From NCBI GenBank assembly GCA_903921455.1, contig CAIXPZ010000115.1, positions 18,745 to 82,744 of the forward strand: a stretch of DNA of 64,000 nucleotides. The letters are read 5' to 3'. Source of the stretch: an uncultured Verrucomicrobia subdivision 3 bacterium. Its GTDB lineage: Bacteria; Verrucomicrobiota; Verrucomicrobiae; Limisphaerales; UBA11358. Shown piece after piece: positions 26,051-34,871 of this stretch (the first letter of the stretch is position 1; every line of letters begins with the position of its first letter). A program made the position numbers and the translations under genes. Below the pieces are notes generated by a model. It did not search any database. It saw nothing but the letters and a program-made list of their open reading frames with translations, and had not been told where the DNA came from.

Positions 26051-26686
26051 TTAATGCGGATAAAAATCCTGCAAATGAGAGAGGATGAATTGGCCAACTT
26101 CATCCTGTAGGTCATCAGTCAGGTCGCTAAATGAGAGAGATTTTTTTATGATTACATGCACTCCCATCACATTGCCGCCGATGCCAGCACCCCATGTTTC
26201 CCCCATTGAAGAACCAAAAGATGTGTTTGTTAATGCGACGCCTATTGTTTTTGGAACAGCTTGGACAATATCCCAACCAGCCAAACCCAATTGCCGAAGA
26301 ATAGTTAAATCAAATTTATCTGCCAACGATTCCTGGTTTAGCACAGAATCAACTGGCACGAAAACTGAATCATAAAGAAATACAGGTTTGCCGCTTTGTA
26401 ACCGTGCTCGCAAAGATTCCTTAACTTGCATGACCTGTTGAATCATCACCTGCTGCGCCTCCAACCTTGCACGCTCATGCTTGGCGTGTTCGATTTCATC
26501 TTCGGTTGGCGGAATTGTGGCCGTTGTTTCGGCATGACAATTCGGACACTCTAGCGAGACCACTTCATCACTTTTGATTCCCGCAGCATCAAACTCAATT
26601 TGACCTTTGCACTGTAGGCATTCGCAAGTAAGCACCCGTGGAGAAGCTGTGATATCGGTCAAAATGGGCGGGGTGGATTTTCTCAT
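26051..26686 (-). CDS. Zinc-ribbon protein with DUF4177-like domain
   Basis: A 211-residue protein. Residues 21-55 form a zinc ribbon (CECLQCKG ... LECPNCHAE). A coiled-coil helix follows (about 63-98, EHAKHERARLEAQQV). The C-terminal half (VFVPVDSVLN ... LTILRQLGLAGWDIVQAVPKT) resembles the DUF4177 fold, where the GW-[DE]-V segment is typical. The function is unknown. Confidence 0.6.
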   Translation of the reverse strand: MRKSTPPILTDITASPRVLTCECLQCKGQIEFDAAGIKSDEVVSLECPNCHAETTATIPPTEDEIEHAKHERARLEAQQVMIQQVMQVKESLRARLQSGKPVFLYDSVFVPVDSVLNQESLADKFDLTILRQLGLAGWDIVQAVPKTIGVALTNTSFGSSMGETWGAGIGGNVMGVHVIIKKSLSFSDLTDDLQDEVGQFILSHLQDFYPH

Positions 26687-26746
26687 GTTCAGAGCAAGTT
26701 ATTCGTTTGCTTCAATTCGACAAGTTAAGGGTGGAGCCGTTTGTTG

Positions 26747-27652
26747 TCATTTGTCACTCCGCTTTCGCTTGCGGACGACGGCTTTGAGTCTTTCTACGTC
26801 GTCGCACTTTCCTTCCATCTTGTGCAGCATCCGGTGACAATTCGCGCAGACCGTCCGCAAGTCCTCAATCGAAGTTTTCACCGTGCCACTCAACTTACTC
26901 AAGGGGATGACGTGGTGCGCTTCGGCAAAATCTTCGCCCAACTCGCCATAGATGTCCTTAAAACGCATCCCGCAGACCTGACAGGTGTATTTGTCGTGAA
27001 TTTTTCGTTCCGTTGCCAGATACCGGCTACGTTCACGTAGCAGATGTGAAATCACACGCTGGCGGTTTTCCTCCTGCGGAAAAACCTCATGTGCTTCATT
27101 TTCTCTTTCAGCTCGCGGCAAACTGCGGGCGACAGTTTCAAAGAATGCTGCGGCACGCGCCACAACATCGGGGTTGACCTTTGGCCCTTTTAACCGGCCC
27201 GTCTCGTCATAAATACCAAAATAGGAATATCTCTCCCAGTATTCCTCTAAAACAGCTTCCCCAAACTCATTGCGCTTGATGTTGTCGGGAAGAAAGTAAA
27301 AATTCCCGTCGCCCCATTTCATGTCCTCATCGGTGATTTCGCGGCAGACCGGCAGTTCTTTCTCCGCTTTCTTGGCAATAATCCGCATCTTGGCAACATT
27401 GCCCCAGGCTAGACAGTAATAGAATTTTCGGGATTCATGCCCGGCGAACCGGTCGAGCCAGATTTGCAGGCTGGCCTGCCCCCGGCCCAAATCTCCGATT
27501 TTTACCCGCCAGCCTCCGGTGTTGACCTTGCCAACGAGACTCGGCAAACGCAAGCGCATGGATGTGCCTTCCGTCTGATGCCAAAGTTTTTTGAATACAG
27601 CCTGTGCTGTTTTCAGGAGCAACCCTTTATCTTGCTGTGCGGTTGTTTTCAT
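26747..27652 (-). CDS. HNH endonuclease (McrA-like), putative defence nuclease
   Basis: A 301-residue protein. The C-terminal HNH domain (about 219-290) shows CQVCGMRF, EAHHVIPLSKL with the catalytic His pair, and TVCANCHRMLHK, giving the four zinc cysteines and the HNH triad. The N-terminal 200 residues hold a conserved-looking region (KFYYCLAWGNVAKMR, EEYWERYSYFGIYDE) that may recognise modified DNA; the family is not known to me. Position in an island with a type I restriction system supports a restriction role. Alternative: a homing-type nuclease. Confidence 0.75.
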   Translation of the reverse strand: MKTTAQQDKGLLLKTAQAVFKKLWHQTEGTSMRLRLPSLVGKVNTGGWRVKIGDLGRGQASLQIWLDRFAGHESRKFYYCLAWGNVAKMRIIAKKAEKELPVCREITDEDMKWGDGNFYFLPDNIKRNEFGEAVLEEYWERYSYFGIYDETGRLKGPKVNPDVVARAAAFFETVARSLPRAERENEAHEVFPQEENRQRVISHLLRERSRYLATERKIHDKYTCQVCGMRFKDIYGELGEDFAEAHHVIPLSKLSGTVKTSIEDLRTVCANCHRMLHKMEGKCDDVERLKAVVRKRKRSDK

Positions 27653-27831
27653 AAATCCGGACTGCTTCTATACCTGCGCCTGCCTACCCACTCTTCTGAG
27701 AGCAATGTATCTGTCCTGTCTTTTGGCCGGGCTCGCGCATTTGGTTTCCGGCCCAAGATTGATGTGAGCTTCGCAACGGCCTTCGCCTTCCTAGCTTTCT
27801 TTTTACTTTTTCCTGCTCTCATTGGGTTTAT

Positions 27832-28833
27832 TCATTCGCGATACGACCCATGCCCAATGGTTGCTTCGATTCGCAGAGTCAAGGCGCGAGCCAACTCCGG
27901 CAGTTTATCGCTTTCCCAAGTGATATGGTTGTATTGCCTCGTGTCGAAATGAACTTCATTTAGAGCGTCTTTGCGACACAGCCAGATGACCTGCTGCCCC
28001 AAGCCAAGTGCATACCCAGCCTCGAAGTAAACTCCGCCACGCTGTCCGGTAAAATCAGCTACGAGAAACTTGCTGCGTTTGATGGAGGCAATAATTTCAT
28101 CGTCTATCCGGTTGTTGTGGTCGTGTTTATCAATCCGAAACGGTTTGTAGCCTGCATCCAAAATCCCCTTCCGTATTCCAGCACTCCACAGCTTATCGGT
28201 CTCGCTGGAAAACATCATTGCCACAAATACTTGTATTGAATCCGTTGGCCGTCCCATTTCGTCTAAATGCGCCCAGCCTGCCGGTGATATTTTGAATTTG
28301 TTCGCTCCAAGATTTAGCAGATAACCCTTCTCTAAGGTAAGATATTCGTTCAGCAAATAATATAATTCTGTAAAGTTTTGAGCGCAGGATGCACCCTGCA
28401 AATTGAAAGCAAGTTCTATCGCTTCCACCTGCGATTTTTGCAGGGTGAATTCTTGCTGTGGACTTGTATCAAGAATAACGTGCCGAATCGATTCTACCAT
28501 TGGAATATAAATCGTCGCTCCGGGTTTCGGCGCTATCAATCCTAGTTGTTGTAAAAGATTCTCAGCCTTTTCACCGACCGACGGCAATTTCTTTTCTAAT
28601 TGAGGCAACAGTGCATCGGCTTGTAGATATTCGCCTGGATGTTCACGAATCCACTTTGAAGCCAATGTAACTCTTTTTTCAGAGTTAAGGTTTAATTTTG
28701 AGAGTAAAAGCTTCCAGTCTTCTTTGACACTATAGAGAACGCAACGACAACAGCTAACGATGGTACCACCATCTCCTAAGCTCCGAGTGCTGGGACTGCG
28801 ACATATCATGCAAGCTTCATACGATTCGCTCAT
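27832..28833 (-). CDS. Zinc-finger / nucleoside 2-deoxyribosyltransferase- or TIR-like protein
   Basis: A 333-residue protein. An N-terminal zinc finger has C8, C11, C28/C29 and C31. The central helical region is not recognised. The C-terminal domain (about 206-320) is Rossmann-like: IQVFVAMMFSSETDKLW, a charged KHDHNNRIDDEIIASIKRSKFLVADFTG, then GGVYFEAGYALGLGQQVIWLC. The VxFExGxAxxxG pattern contains the catalytic glutamate of nucleoside deoxyribosyltransferases and related TIR-like NAD-consuming effectors. In a defence island an abortive-infection effector is a reasonable inference. Confidence 0.65.
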   Translation of the reverse strand: MSESYEACMICRSPSTRSLGDGGTIVSCCRCVLYSVKEDWKLLLSKLNLNSEKRVTLASKWIREHPGEYLQADALLPQLEKKLPSVGEKAENLLQQLGLIAPKPGATIYIPMVESIRHVILDTSPQQEFTLQKSQVEAIELAFNLQGASCAQNFTELYYLLNEYLTLEKGYLLNLGANKFKISPAGWAHLDEMGRPTDSIQVFVAMMFSSETDKLWSAGIRKGILDAGYKPFRIDKHDHNNRIDDEIIASIKRSKFLVADFTGQRGGVYFEAGYALGLGQQVIWLCRKDALNEVHFDTRQYNHITWESDKLPELARALTLRIEATIGHGSYRE

Positions 28834-28925
28834 AGTTTAATCTTTCGAGTCCGGTTCAAGAACTGAAGGTTTTGTCGGATGGAGTTGGCGAATTTATTGG
28901 TCACAATTCTTAGTTGCTGAGCGTC

Positions 28926-29621
28926 TCACTTCCTCAATTCATCCAAATTCACCCAGTCGCCGGGTGCACGCTGGTATTGCCAGAAGGTCCACCCGTTGCA
29001 GGCGCGTTTGACGGCGTGCACACCGGCCAGTGACGGTGATGTGAAATGTTTTCCATCAAACCAAATTAGTCCGGTCTTGCGAACATAGGCCCAGAGCGTT
29101 TTCCCCTTGAACTTGGCTCGCAGTGTCAGTTTGGTCTTCGCGTAATCGGCAAGAACGGGTTTCCGGCCTTCCACTTCCCGCTCCAATTTCTTTTTAGGTG
29201 CCGATACAGTTTTCTGCCTGCCGAAAATGTCTCCCACTTTGACGCGCATTTCCCTAATCAAATCTTGCTTGAACCGGCGGCGCAGGTCTTCGGACCTGGC
29301 GAACTTGCCTTTCTGCTTGTTGCCCGGTGGTTTCACGATGCGGAGAATGAGCGATTCCAATTCGCGCAAATGACTGTCACCGATGGTGACGTAAATGCTG
29401 AACCTGTCCCACGAATCGTGGTGGCGGTCTTTCAGGTGGTGGCCAAGACGGCTGCGGAGGTTGCTCGCCAGACCGACGTAATAGATTTTGTTCCGCCGGT
29501 AGAGCGCATACACGCCCCACCGATTGCGGACGTATTCACGGATGATGTCCTGATGTTGTTCCAGCACCTCACGCGAGATGTTTTCCAGGTGCTGACAGAC
29601 GAGTGGATTTCGTTTTGGCAT
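28926..29621 (-). CDS. GIY-YIG nuclease-like / RAMA domain protein
   Basis: A 231-residue protein. The N-terminal GIY-YIG domain (about 35-110) has GVYALYRRNKIYYVGLASN with the two motif halves, then LRSRLGHHL (catalytic Arg), a Glu in LRELESLI and Asn in PPGNKQKG. The C-terminus (about 165-231: LRAKFKGKTLWAYV ... GLIWFDGKHFTSPSLAGVHA ... NGWTFWQYQ) matches the RAMA domain associated with restriction and methylase proteins. It may nick or cleave modified DNA. Confidence 0.75.
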   Translation of the reverse strand: MPKRNPLVCQHLENISREVLEQHQDIIREYVRNRWGVYALYRRNKIYYVGLASNLRSRLGHHLKDRHHDSWDRFSIYVTIGDSHLRELESLILRIVKPPGNKQKGKFARSEDLRRRFKQDLIREMRVKVGDIFGRQKTVSAPKKKLEREVEGRKPVLADYAKTKLTLRAKFKGKTLWAYVRKTGLIWFDGKHFTSPSLAGVHAVKRACNGWTFWQYQRAPGDWVNLDELRK

Positions 29622-29628
29622 GAGCTAT

Positions 29629-31017
29629 TTAATTTGAAAACTTATCGTAAATATCCGTTTGAGTTGATAATTCCACATCGCGTCTCTGACAGAACTCATA
29701 ACCCAAATCCGTTAACATGATTTGGCCGTTGGGTGCAACTGCGACAAAATCCTTTTGCAGCAGCAAAAGCACGCCAAGTGAAAATGCAGCATAATCAGGA
29801 GATTGTGAGCCGACCGTAAAAGTCCACCTGTTGGTTCGGTCTTCTTTGAAGTGAATGTTTTGATACTTCCAAAGAGTTGCCAATATCTTTAGTTCTTCTT
29901 GTCGGATTAGGGTCATTCCGGGTCGTCTTAAACTTTTAAGCTTTCGCAGGTTGGCCTCGATAATTGACTCCGTTGCCGGCTTAACTTCGGCTTGAACTTT
30001 TGGTATATTATCTGGTTCCGGTTGCACTTGTTTAGGCTTTGCCGGTTTAGTCTCGTCTTTCGTCTCAGCGACTTGTTGTTTGTCCGCTTCTTTTACCTGC
30101 ACGGCACCTTCTGAATTCCAAAACTCAATTTCCTTAAGTCCAATTTTCTTGAAGATATGTCTCAGCCACGGAACACCAGCCAGCGACAAAAGGCCTAGTA
30201 AAGCATAATCCGCCTTGCCGCCAGAGACACACAAATGGATTGCGGCCACGATGGCACAGGCGGTAGTAAAAACCCTTTCCGGCGTTTTCCCAGCATGTCG
30301 TTTATGCTGGGTTAAATCATAATCACTCTGGAGGCCGTCCCACTTTTTGTCACCGTCTTTATGTGCTTCGCTAATTTTTTTCTTGGCTTCATCTTCGGAT
30401 AGAATTTTGATTTTTACATCTTCGGAACATTGTTTATACGCCCGTTCCAAGACATCGTTTAATTTTTTCCTCTGCGAAATCCCCTCTAGGGTATTCTTAT
30501 ATGGCTTTATTGGGCCAAATTGGCAAAAGAGAAAAATAATAATGATTCCAAAAATTACGACAATCAAAAGCAGGCGGTGGCATGAGCATCTCTCAACTTC
30601 TGGATTCACGGAAGCTTTTCCACAGTTTGTGTTGCAGCAGGTTGGTGGAAGCCCTGCCGTAAAAGCAACATCGCTCGATTCCAATTTAATCTTTGCAGGA
30701 ATAATCAACTCGCCCGCGTCAACATTCGTCACTTTAACCGACACTCCAATCGGTATCACTGTTGGAGCATCGGCCACGATAGCAATCGGCACTGTAATTT
30801 TATTGGTCGGTTGTAATTCCACCTGAACCGTGAGTTTGGCTGGAGCGGAGGTCATCGGCGCCACCGGAGGGAAAACTGAATTTGTGAGCTGAGCAGTGCC
30901 CTCGGTTGCACTGGGGGTTTGCGTAACGTGTGTCAGTCGCATCTTGGTGCAACTCACAGAGCAAACGCAAACTGCCAGAGCTGCAAAGAGTCCGACTTGA
31001 TAACGCAAAGTTTTCAT
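29629..31017 (-). CDS. Putative lipoprotein / membrane protein of unknown function
   Basis: A 462-residue protein. The N-terminus (LFAALAVCVCSVSC) looks like a lipoprotein signal with Cys at 23. An Ig-like region (about 30-125) follows, then a membrane helix LLLIVVIFGIIIIFLFC at about 150-168 and a weaker one near 255-285. The Lys/Glu/Pro-rich linker precedes a C-terminal winged-helix-like segment (about 355-460, QEELKILATLWKYQ ... GQIMLTDLGYEF). The combination is odd. It is 20 bp downstream of hsdS and may belong to the restriction operon. Confidence 0.55.
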   Translation of the reverse strand: MKTLRYQVGLFAALAVCVCSVSCTKMRLTHVTQTPSATEGTAQLTNSVFPPVAPMTSAPAKLTVQVELQPTNKITVPIAIVADAPTVIPIGVSVKVTNVDAGELIIPAKIKLESSDVAFTAGLPPTCCNTNCGKASVNPEVERCSCHRLLLIVVIFGIIIIFLFCQFGPIKPYKNTLEGISQRKKLNDVLERAYKQCSEDVKIKILSEDEAKKKISEAHKDGDKKWDGLQSDYDLTQHKRHAGKTPERVFTTACAIVAAIHLCVSGGKADYALLGLLSLAGVPWLRHIFKKIGLKEIEFWNSEGAVQVKEADKQQVAETKDETKPAKPKQVQPEPDNIPKVQAEVKPATESIIEANLRKLKSLRRPGMTLIRQEELKILATLWKYQNIHFKEDRTNRWTFTVGSQSPDYAAFSLGVLLLLQKDFVAVAPNGQIMLTDLGYEFCQRRDVELSTQTDIYDKFSN

Positions 31018-31036
31018 AAGTTAATATTTGTGAATT

Positions 31037-32185
31037 TTACAATTCTCCGTTGAAGGCGCGGTGGAGCATGGACTGAAACAGGGCTTCAAGGCGTTGGCGG
31101 CTGGCCGATTGCGCGGCTTCCAGCTCGCGGATTTCGGTCACGCGCTGGGCGAATTCTTTTTGCAGCGGCAACGGTGGAACGGGAATCGTCAATTCGCTTA
31201 AGATTCTCAAGTTGATGTTCTTTTGCGCCATTTGTGGCGCGGCTTCTTCAAGGCGGCTTTCCATTGTGACAAGCCATTGGCGAACATAATCCACTAGAAC
31301 TTTCTCGCCCGGAATGAAACCAACCATGCTGTCTGGAAAGCAGGCGGGAAATGTCAAGATGGCGGTCTTGCCGATGTTGGCAGCAATCGTAATGACTAAT
31401 GTTTGCGCTGGCCACATCCGGCTTTGAGCAAGTCCCCTCTCTGAATATGTCTGCGTGTGCGAAGTGATTTGACCATTCGAGTTGGCAACGTCGCCAGTTT
31501 GGATGAATGGATACTTGCCGCCATAAAGACTCGGTTCGTCTCGTGGACGATTCTTGGAACGGCCTCGGTCAAGTTTCCCGACATTGGCAAATAAGTCCTG
31601 CGGCCATTTCTTCGTGTTCTTAATTGGGTCGCCAAACATTTCGTTGAACAGCGCGGGAAGAAGCGCGGCGGTGCGGGTGTCAGCTTGGGCGCGGAGTTTT
31701 CGCAACTCATCCGCAGCGTCTAGCAGCTTCACAATCCTCCCCTGCTCCGCCAGCGGTGGAAAAGTGACCATAACCGAGGAAAGCGCACCTTTGGTGATGT
31801 GTTGTAAGCCGACCCCGCCGTGTGCTTTTCCAATTAGCTCATCAAGCTTTGAGTTGACTTGATTAATAAAAAAACTGGGCAGAACCTCCTTGCGTAAGTA
31901 ACAGTTAAAAATGTGTTGATTGAGCCAGCCTTCAGGTCCATTCCAGCGAAAGCATCCGAACGAAGTGCCGGGTGTGCCCGACCATGAAAGCAATGTATCA
32001 CCGGGTCGGACACGGAACTTTTCCGGGAGGATTTTGGAAGTGTAGTTAAAAGGCTTCGCCGAATCGTTTAGATTTTGAATGCGGATAATTGGCAAACCTG
32101 TTCCATCCCAGTCACTCGGCTTGAACGGCGCACCGTTCACGAGTTCGCAAATTTCCCCTAACGGTTTTGTCAGCCAGCGTTTCAT
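31037..32185 (-). CDS. hsdS: Type I restriction-modification specificity subunit HsdS
   Basis: A 382-residue protein with two target-recognition domains, each followed by a helical spacer. TRD1 begins KPLGEICELVNGAPFKPSDW and ends with PPLAEQGRIVKLLDAADELR. TRD2 ends with VPPLPLQKEFAQRVTEIREL. It selects the DNA sequence for methylation and cleavage by the complex. It overlaps hsdM by 4 bp. Confidence 0.93.
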   Translation of the reverse strand: MKRWLTKPLGEICELVNGAPFKPSDWDGTGLPIIRIQNLNDSAKPFNYTSKILPEKFRVRPGDTLLSWSGTPGTSFGCFRWNGPEGWLNQHIFNCYLRKEVLPSFFINQVNSKLDELIGKAHGGVGLQHITKGALSSVMVTFPPLAEQGRIVKLLDAADELRKLRAQADTRTAALLPALFNEMFGDPIKNTKKWPQDLFANVGKLDRGRSKNRPRDEPSLYGGKYPFIQTGDVANSNGQITSHTQTYSERGLAQSRMWPAQTLVITIAANIGKTAILTFPACFPDSMVGFIPGEKVLVDYVRQWLVTMESRLEEAAPQMAQKNINLRILSELTIPVPPLPLQKEFAQRVTEIRELEAAQSASRQRLEALFQSMLHRAFNGEL

Positions 32186-33660
32186 TTCCCGATTTGCGTG
32201 AGCAGAGCGTTGCCGCGCTTGATAATTTCGCTTTCGAGTTTCAGAATGTTGCCAAGAATTTCCGCCGCGTCATCATGGTTCACCGCTTCCGTCGTCACCG
32301 ACTTGTAGCGGCCAGCCGATAGTGTCCAGCCATACTCCTTGATTTTTTCAATCGGCACCCGGTAGCTGTTCGGGCCTTCGTCGCGATTCGGCCATTTCGC
32401 CAGCACGTCAGGAATGTCGTTGGCTTCAATCTGCGTCCGCTTGTCATCAAGGCTATATCCGTCAGCGGTCATGTCATAGAACCAAACCGACTTCGTCGGG
32501 GCACTTTTTTGGAAAATCAATGCTGCCGTGGCCACGCCCGCGTAAGGTTTGAACACACCGCTGGGCAGACTGATGACGGCTTGCAATTCACATTCGGTCA
32601 AAAGCAATTCGCGCAGCTTGGTGGCGGCATTGGTGGAACCGAATAGCACGCCGTTCGGCACGATGACGCCAGCGCGACCGTTTGGCGCGAGGTGGTCAAT
32701 GAACCATTTCAGGAACAGCAATTCCGTGGCGCGGGTGTTTAACTTGTAGTTCAAGTCCGCCAGAATACTTTCGTCCTGCACTTTGCCGGAGAACGGTGGG
32801 TTGGCGAGAATGCAGTCAAACATTTTTTCGGGATAATTGCCGCCAAAGCCGGTGGTGAGCGCGTTGAAGTGGTCAATCTTGGCGCGTTCCAGCTGGTGCA
32901 GGTAGAGATTCAGAATGGCAATCTTGACCATGTTGGCGTCGTTGTCGAAGCCGGTGAATGCCTGTTCTTCCAGAAACTTCCATTGCGCGGGTTTCAACAT
33001 TGAACCGTCCACGATGCCGCGCTTCAAGTCGGCGGGCTTGGTATGCTGGCGCAGAATGTGATTGAGCGCGGAAATCAAAAAGCCAGCCGTGCCGCAAGCG
33101 GGGTCGCAAATGCGCTGGACGGGCTGGGGATTTACCAACTGGACAATCAGGTCAATGATATGGCGAGGCGTGCGGAACTGACCGTTCGTGCCGGACGCGG
33201 CGAGTTTCGAGAGCAGGTATTCATACATGTCGCCCTTGAAATCAATCCCGTCATGCGCGGCCAAATCCATTTCGTGAATGCCTTGAATCACGGCGCGGAG
33301 CGTGGGCCGGTCATAAATTTTCAACGTGGCGCGGCTGAATAGCAGTTTGCCGGTGTCCGTGAGTCCCGGCAGTTCGTGAAGTTTTTCAATCGCATCACGA
33401 ACGGCGTTGAAAAGATTGTCACCGGTGAGGGTGACGAAGTTGCCCCAAGCGTAGCGTGACCAGTTGCCGGAAAAGATGCGGGTGTATTTTTTGTCGAGCC
33501 GTGCGAGCGTCTCGTCTTTCTCCGTGAGCAGGCGCAGGAACAGCAGGTAGGAACATTGCTCGATGGAATCCATCGGATTGTTCACGCCGCCCGCGTAGAG
33601 AATGTCCATCAGTTGGTCAACCTTCTGGCGCAGGCCGGAGGAAAAGAAATTAGAACTCAT
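32182..33660 (-). CDS. hsdM: Type I restriction-modification methyltransferase HsdM
   Basis: A 492-residue N6-adenine methyltransferase. It has the HsdM N-terminal helical domain, the SAM motif I DPACGTAGFL at 186-195 and the catalytic motif IV NPPF at 287-290. It modifies the recognition sequence chosen by HsdS and forms the M2S core to which HsdR binds. It lies 14 bp after the metalloprotease gene. Confidence 0.95.
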   Translation of the reverse strand: MSSNFFSSGLRQKVDQLMDILYAGGVNNPMDSIEQCSYLLFLRLLTEKDETLARLDKKYTRIFSGNWSRYAWGNFVTLTGDNLFNAVRDAIEKLHELPGLTDTGKLLFSRATLKIYDRPTLRAVIQGIHEMDLAAHDGIDFKGDMYEYLLSKLAASGTNGQFRTPRHIIDLIVQLVNPQPVQRICDPACGTAGFLISALNHILRQHTKPADLKRGIVDGSMLKPAQWKFLEEQAFTGFDNDANMVKIAILNLYLHQLERAKIDHFNALTTGFGGNYPEKMFDCILANPPFSGKVQDESILADLNYKLNTRATELLFLKWFIDHLAPNGRAGVIVPNGVLFGSTNAATKLRELLLTECELQAVISLPSGVFKPYAGVATAALIFQKSAPTKSVWFYDMTADGYSLDDKRTQIEANDIPDVLAKWPNRDEGPNSYRVPIEKIKEYGWTLSAGRYKSVTTEAVNHDDAAEILGNILKLESEIIKRGNALLTQIGK

Positions 33661-33674
33661 TGTTTAGGGTATTA

Positions 33675-34865
33675 TCAGTCTTTCCAAACTGGAGAAAGAG
33701 TTTCAGGATTAGGAAAACGGGAGAGTATAGCCTGCCGATTTCGTTTTACGAGTAGTTGCAAAATTATCCTCCATTCCTCGCCGTAGTAATTTGCATCAGC
33801 TTCGCCTGTAATCGAATTTAACGATGCCCTAATGCGACTCCTTCTCTCGGCAAGAGGAGGGTGGGTTTCGGATGGTTTTTCTGGCGTCCCAATAATAGCG
33901 TTCAAAAAAACATCCAGAACCTCGGCGCAACTCAACGCAAAATCTGCGCCTTGTATATTCATGAAATGCAACGGACGTATCTTTTCCAAGAATCGTTCGG
34001 CGCTATGAGCAGAAGTAAGCGCGACGCTCAAAGCGTCTGCGTCGTATTCATCTTTCCAGCTCCATTCAAAATTGCTGACTTCTTTCTCGCCAAGCATCCT
34101 AAAGATTTTCCGCGTGTCCGGCTTTACATGGCCGAGCAGCAGGTGGGCGCATTCGTGGCCTGCTATATACATTTCAGTGTAGTGAAGAATTGAGGCTCTC
34201 AAATCTTGATACTTTTCAGACAGGTAAATTGGTGGTGCGAGATTTGGGTCGCCCACAGCAAGGTAGCAAACCAACATTCTTACGAAATGCTTTTCATGCG
34301 TATCGTCGCGGCTCAACGCTGCCTCAATGAGCGTGGCATATTTTTCCTGCCAGCCCTCTTTTCTGCCAATCTCATCATAGGCTTTTAGGTCTGTCGCTGC
34401 TGACAATGCGAGCACGATTTTAAGCATCCGATTCAGGTAAAGCCCTAGACCGGAATGGAACGCAATTACCAAGTCTTCACTACGGGGCACAGCTATTGTC
34501 CATGCGTTCATCACACCGACAGGAAGCACTCCAACAACAGGCTCGTGGGGCAGGGTCATTCCAGCTTTGCGAGCAACAGCAAGAAACTCTTTGGTCGCCA
34601 ATCGAAAAGGAAATAGCAAAGGCGAGTCCCCCTGCTCATCCACGAGTTTTTGACGCGCCTGATAAAGTGTTTCAACTTCCTCTGCTATGACCTTCTCTGA
34701 CCGAAATGGTTTCTTAACAGTTCCATCCTCTGCGAGGGACATTTCAACCTCGATTCGCTTCTTCATCATCGCTGGGTCGGGCTTTTGAAGGTGCCTTTTA
34801 GCGTAAGAAGAAGTGCTCAAAATGGCTTTGTGACATTCGGCTAAATATTTTTCCCCAGGACTCAT
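33675..34865 (-). CDS. HExxH metalloprotease-like protein inserted between hsdR and hsdM
   Basis: A 396-residue soluble protein. The zinc-peptidase motif is HECAHLLLGH (H237, E238, H241), followed by a third ligand candidate in DEYDADALSVAL (E273). This is the M48/gluzincin pattern found in Ste24-like peptidases, but there are no membrane helices. The gene is 6 bp after hsdR and 14 bp before hsdM, so it is part of the restriction operon. A protease could control the complex, act on host or phage proteins, or serve as an immunity checkpoint; none of these is shown by the sequence. Confidence 0.75.
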   Translation of the reverse strand: MSPGEKYLAECHKAILSTSSYAKRHLQKPDPAMMKKRIEVEMSLAEDGTVKKPFRSEKVIAEEVETLYQARQKLVDEQGDSPLLFPFRLATKEFLAVARKAGMTLPHEPVVGVLPVGVMNAWTIAVPRSEDLVIAFHSGLGLYLNRMLKIVLALSAATDLKAYDEIGRKEGWQEKYATLIEAALSRDDTHEKHFVRMLVCYLAVGDPNLAPPIYLSEKYQDLRASILHYTEMYIAGHECAHLLLGHVKPDTRKIFRMLGEKEVSNFEWSWKDEYDADALSVALTSAHSAERFLEKIRPLHFMNIQGADFALSCAEVLDVFLNAIIGTPEKPSETHPPLAERRSRIRASLNSITGEADANYYGEEWRIILQLLVKRNRQAILSRFPNPETLSPVWKD

Positions 34866-34871
34866 AATATT

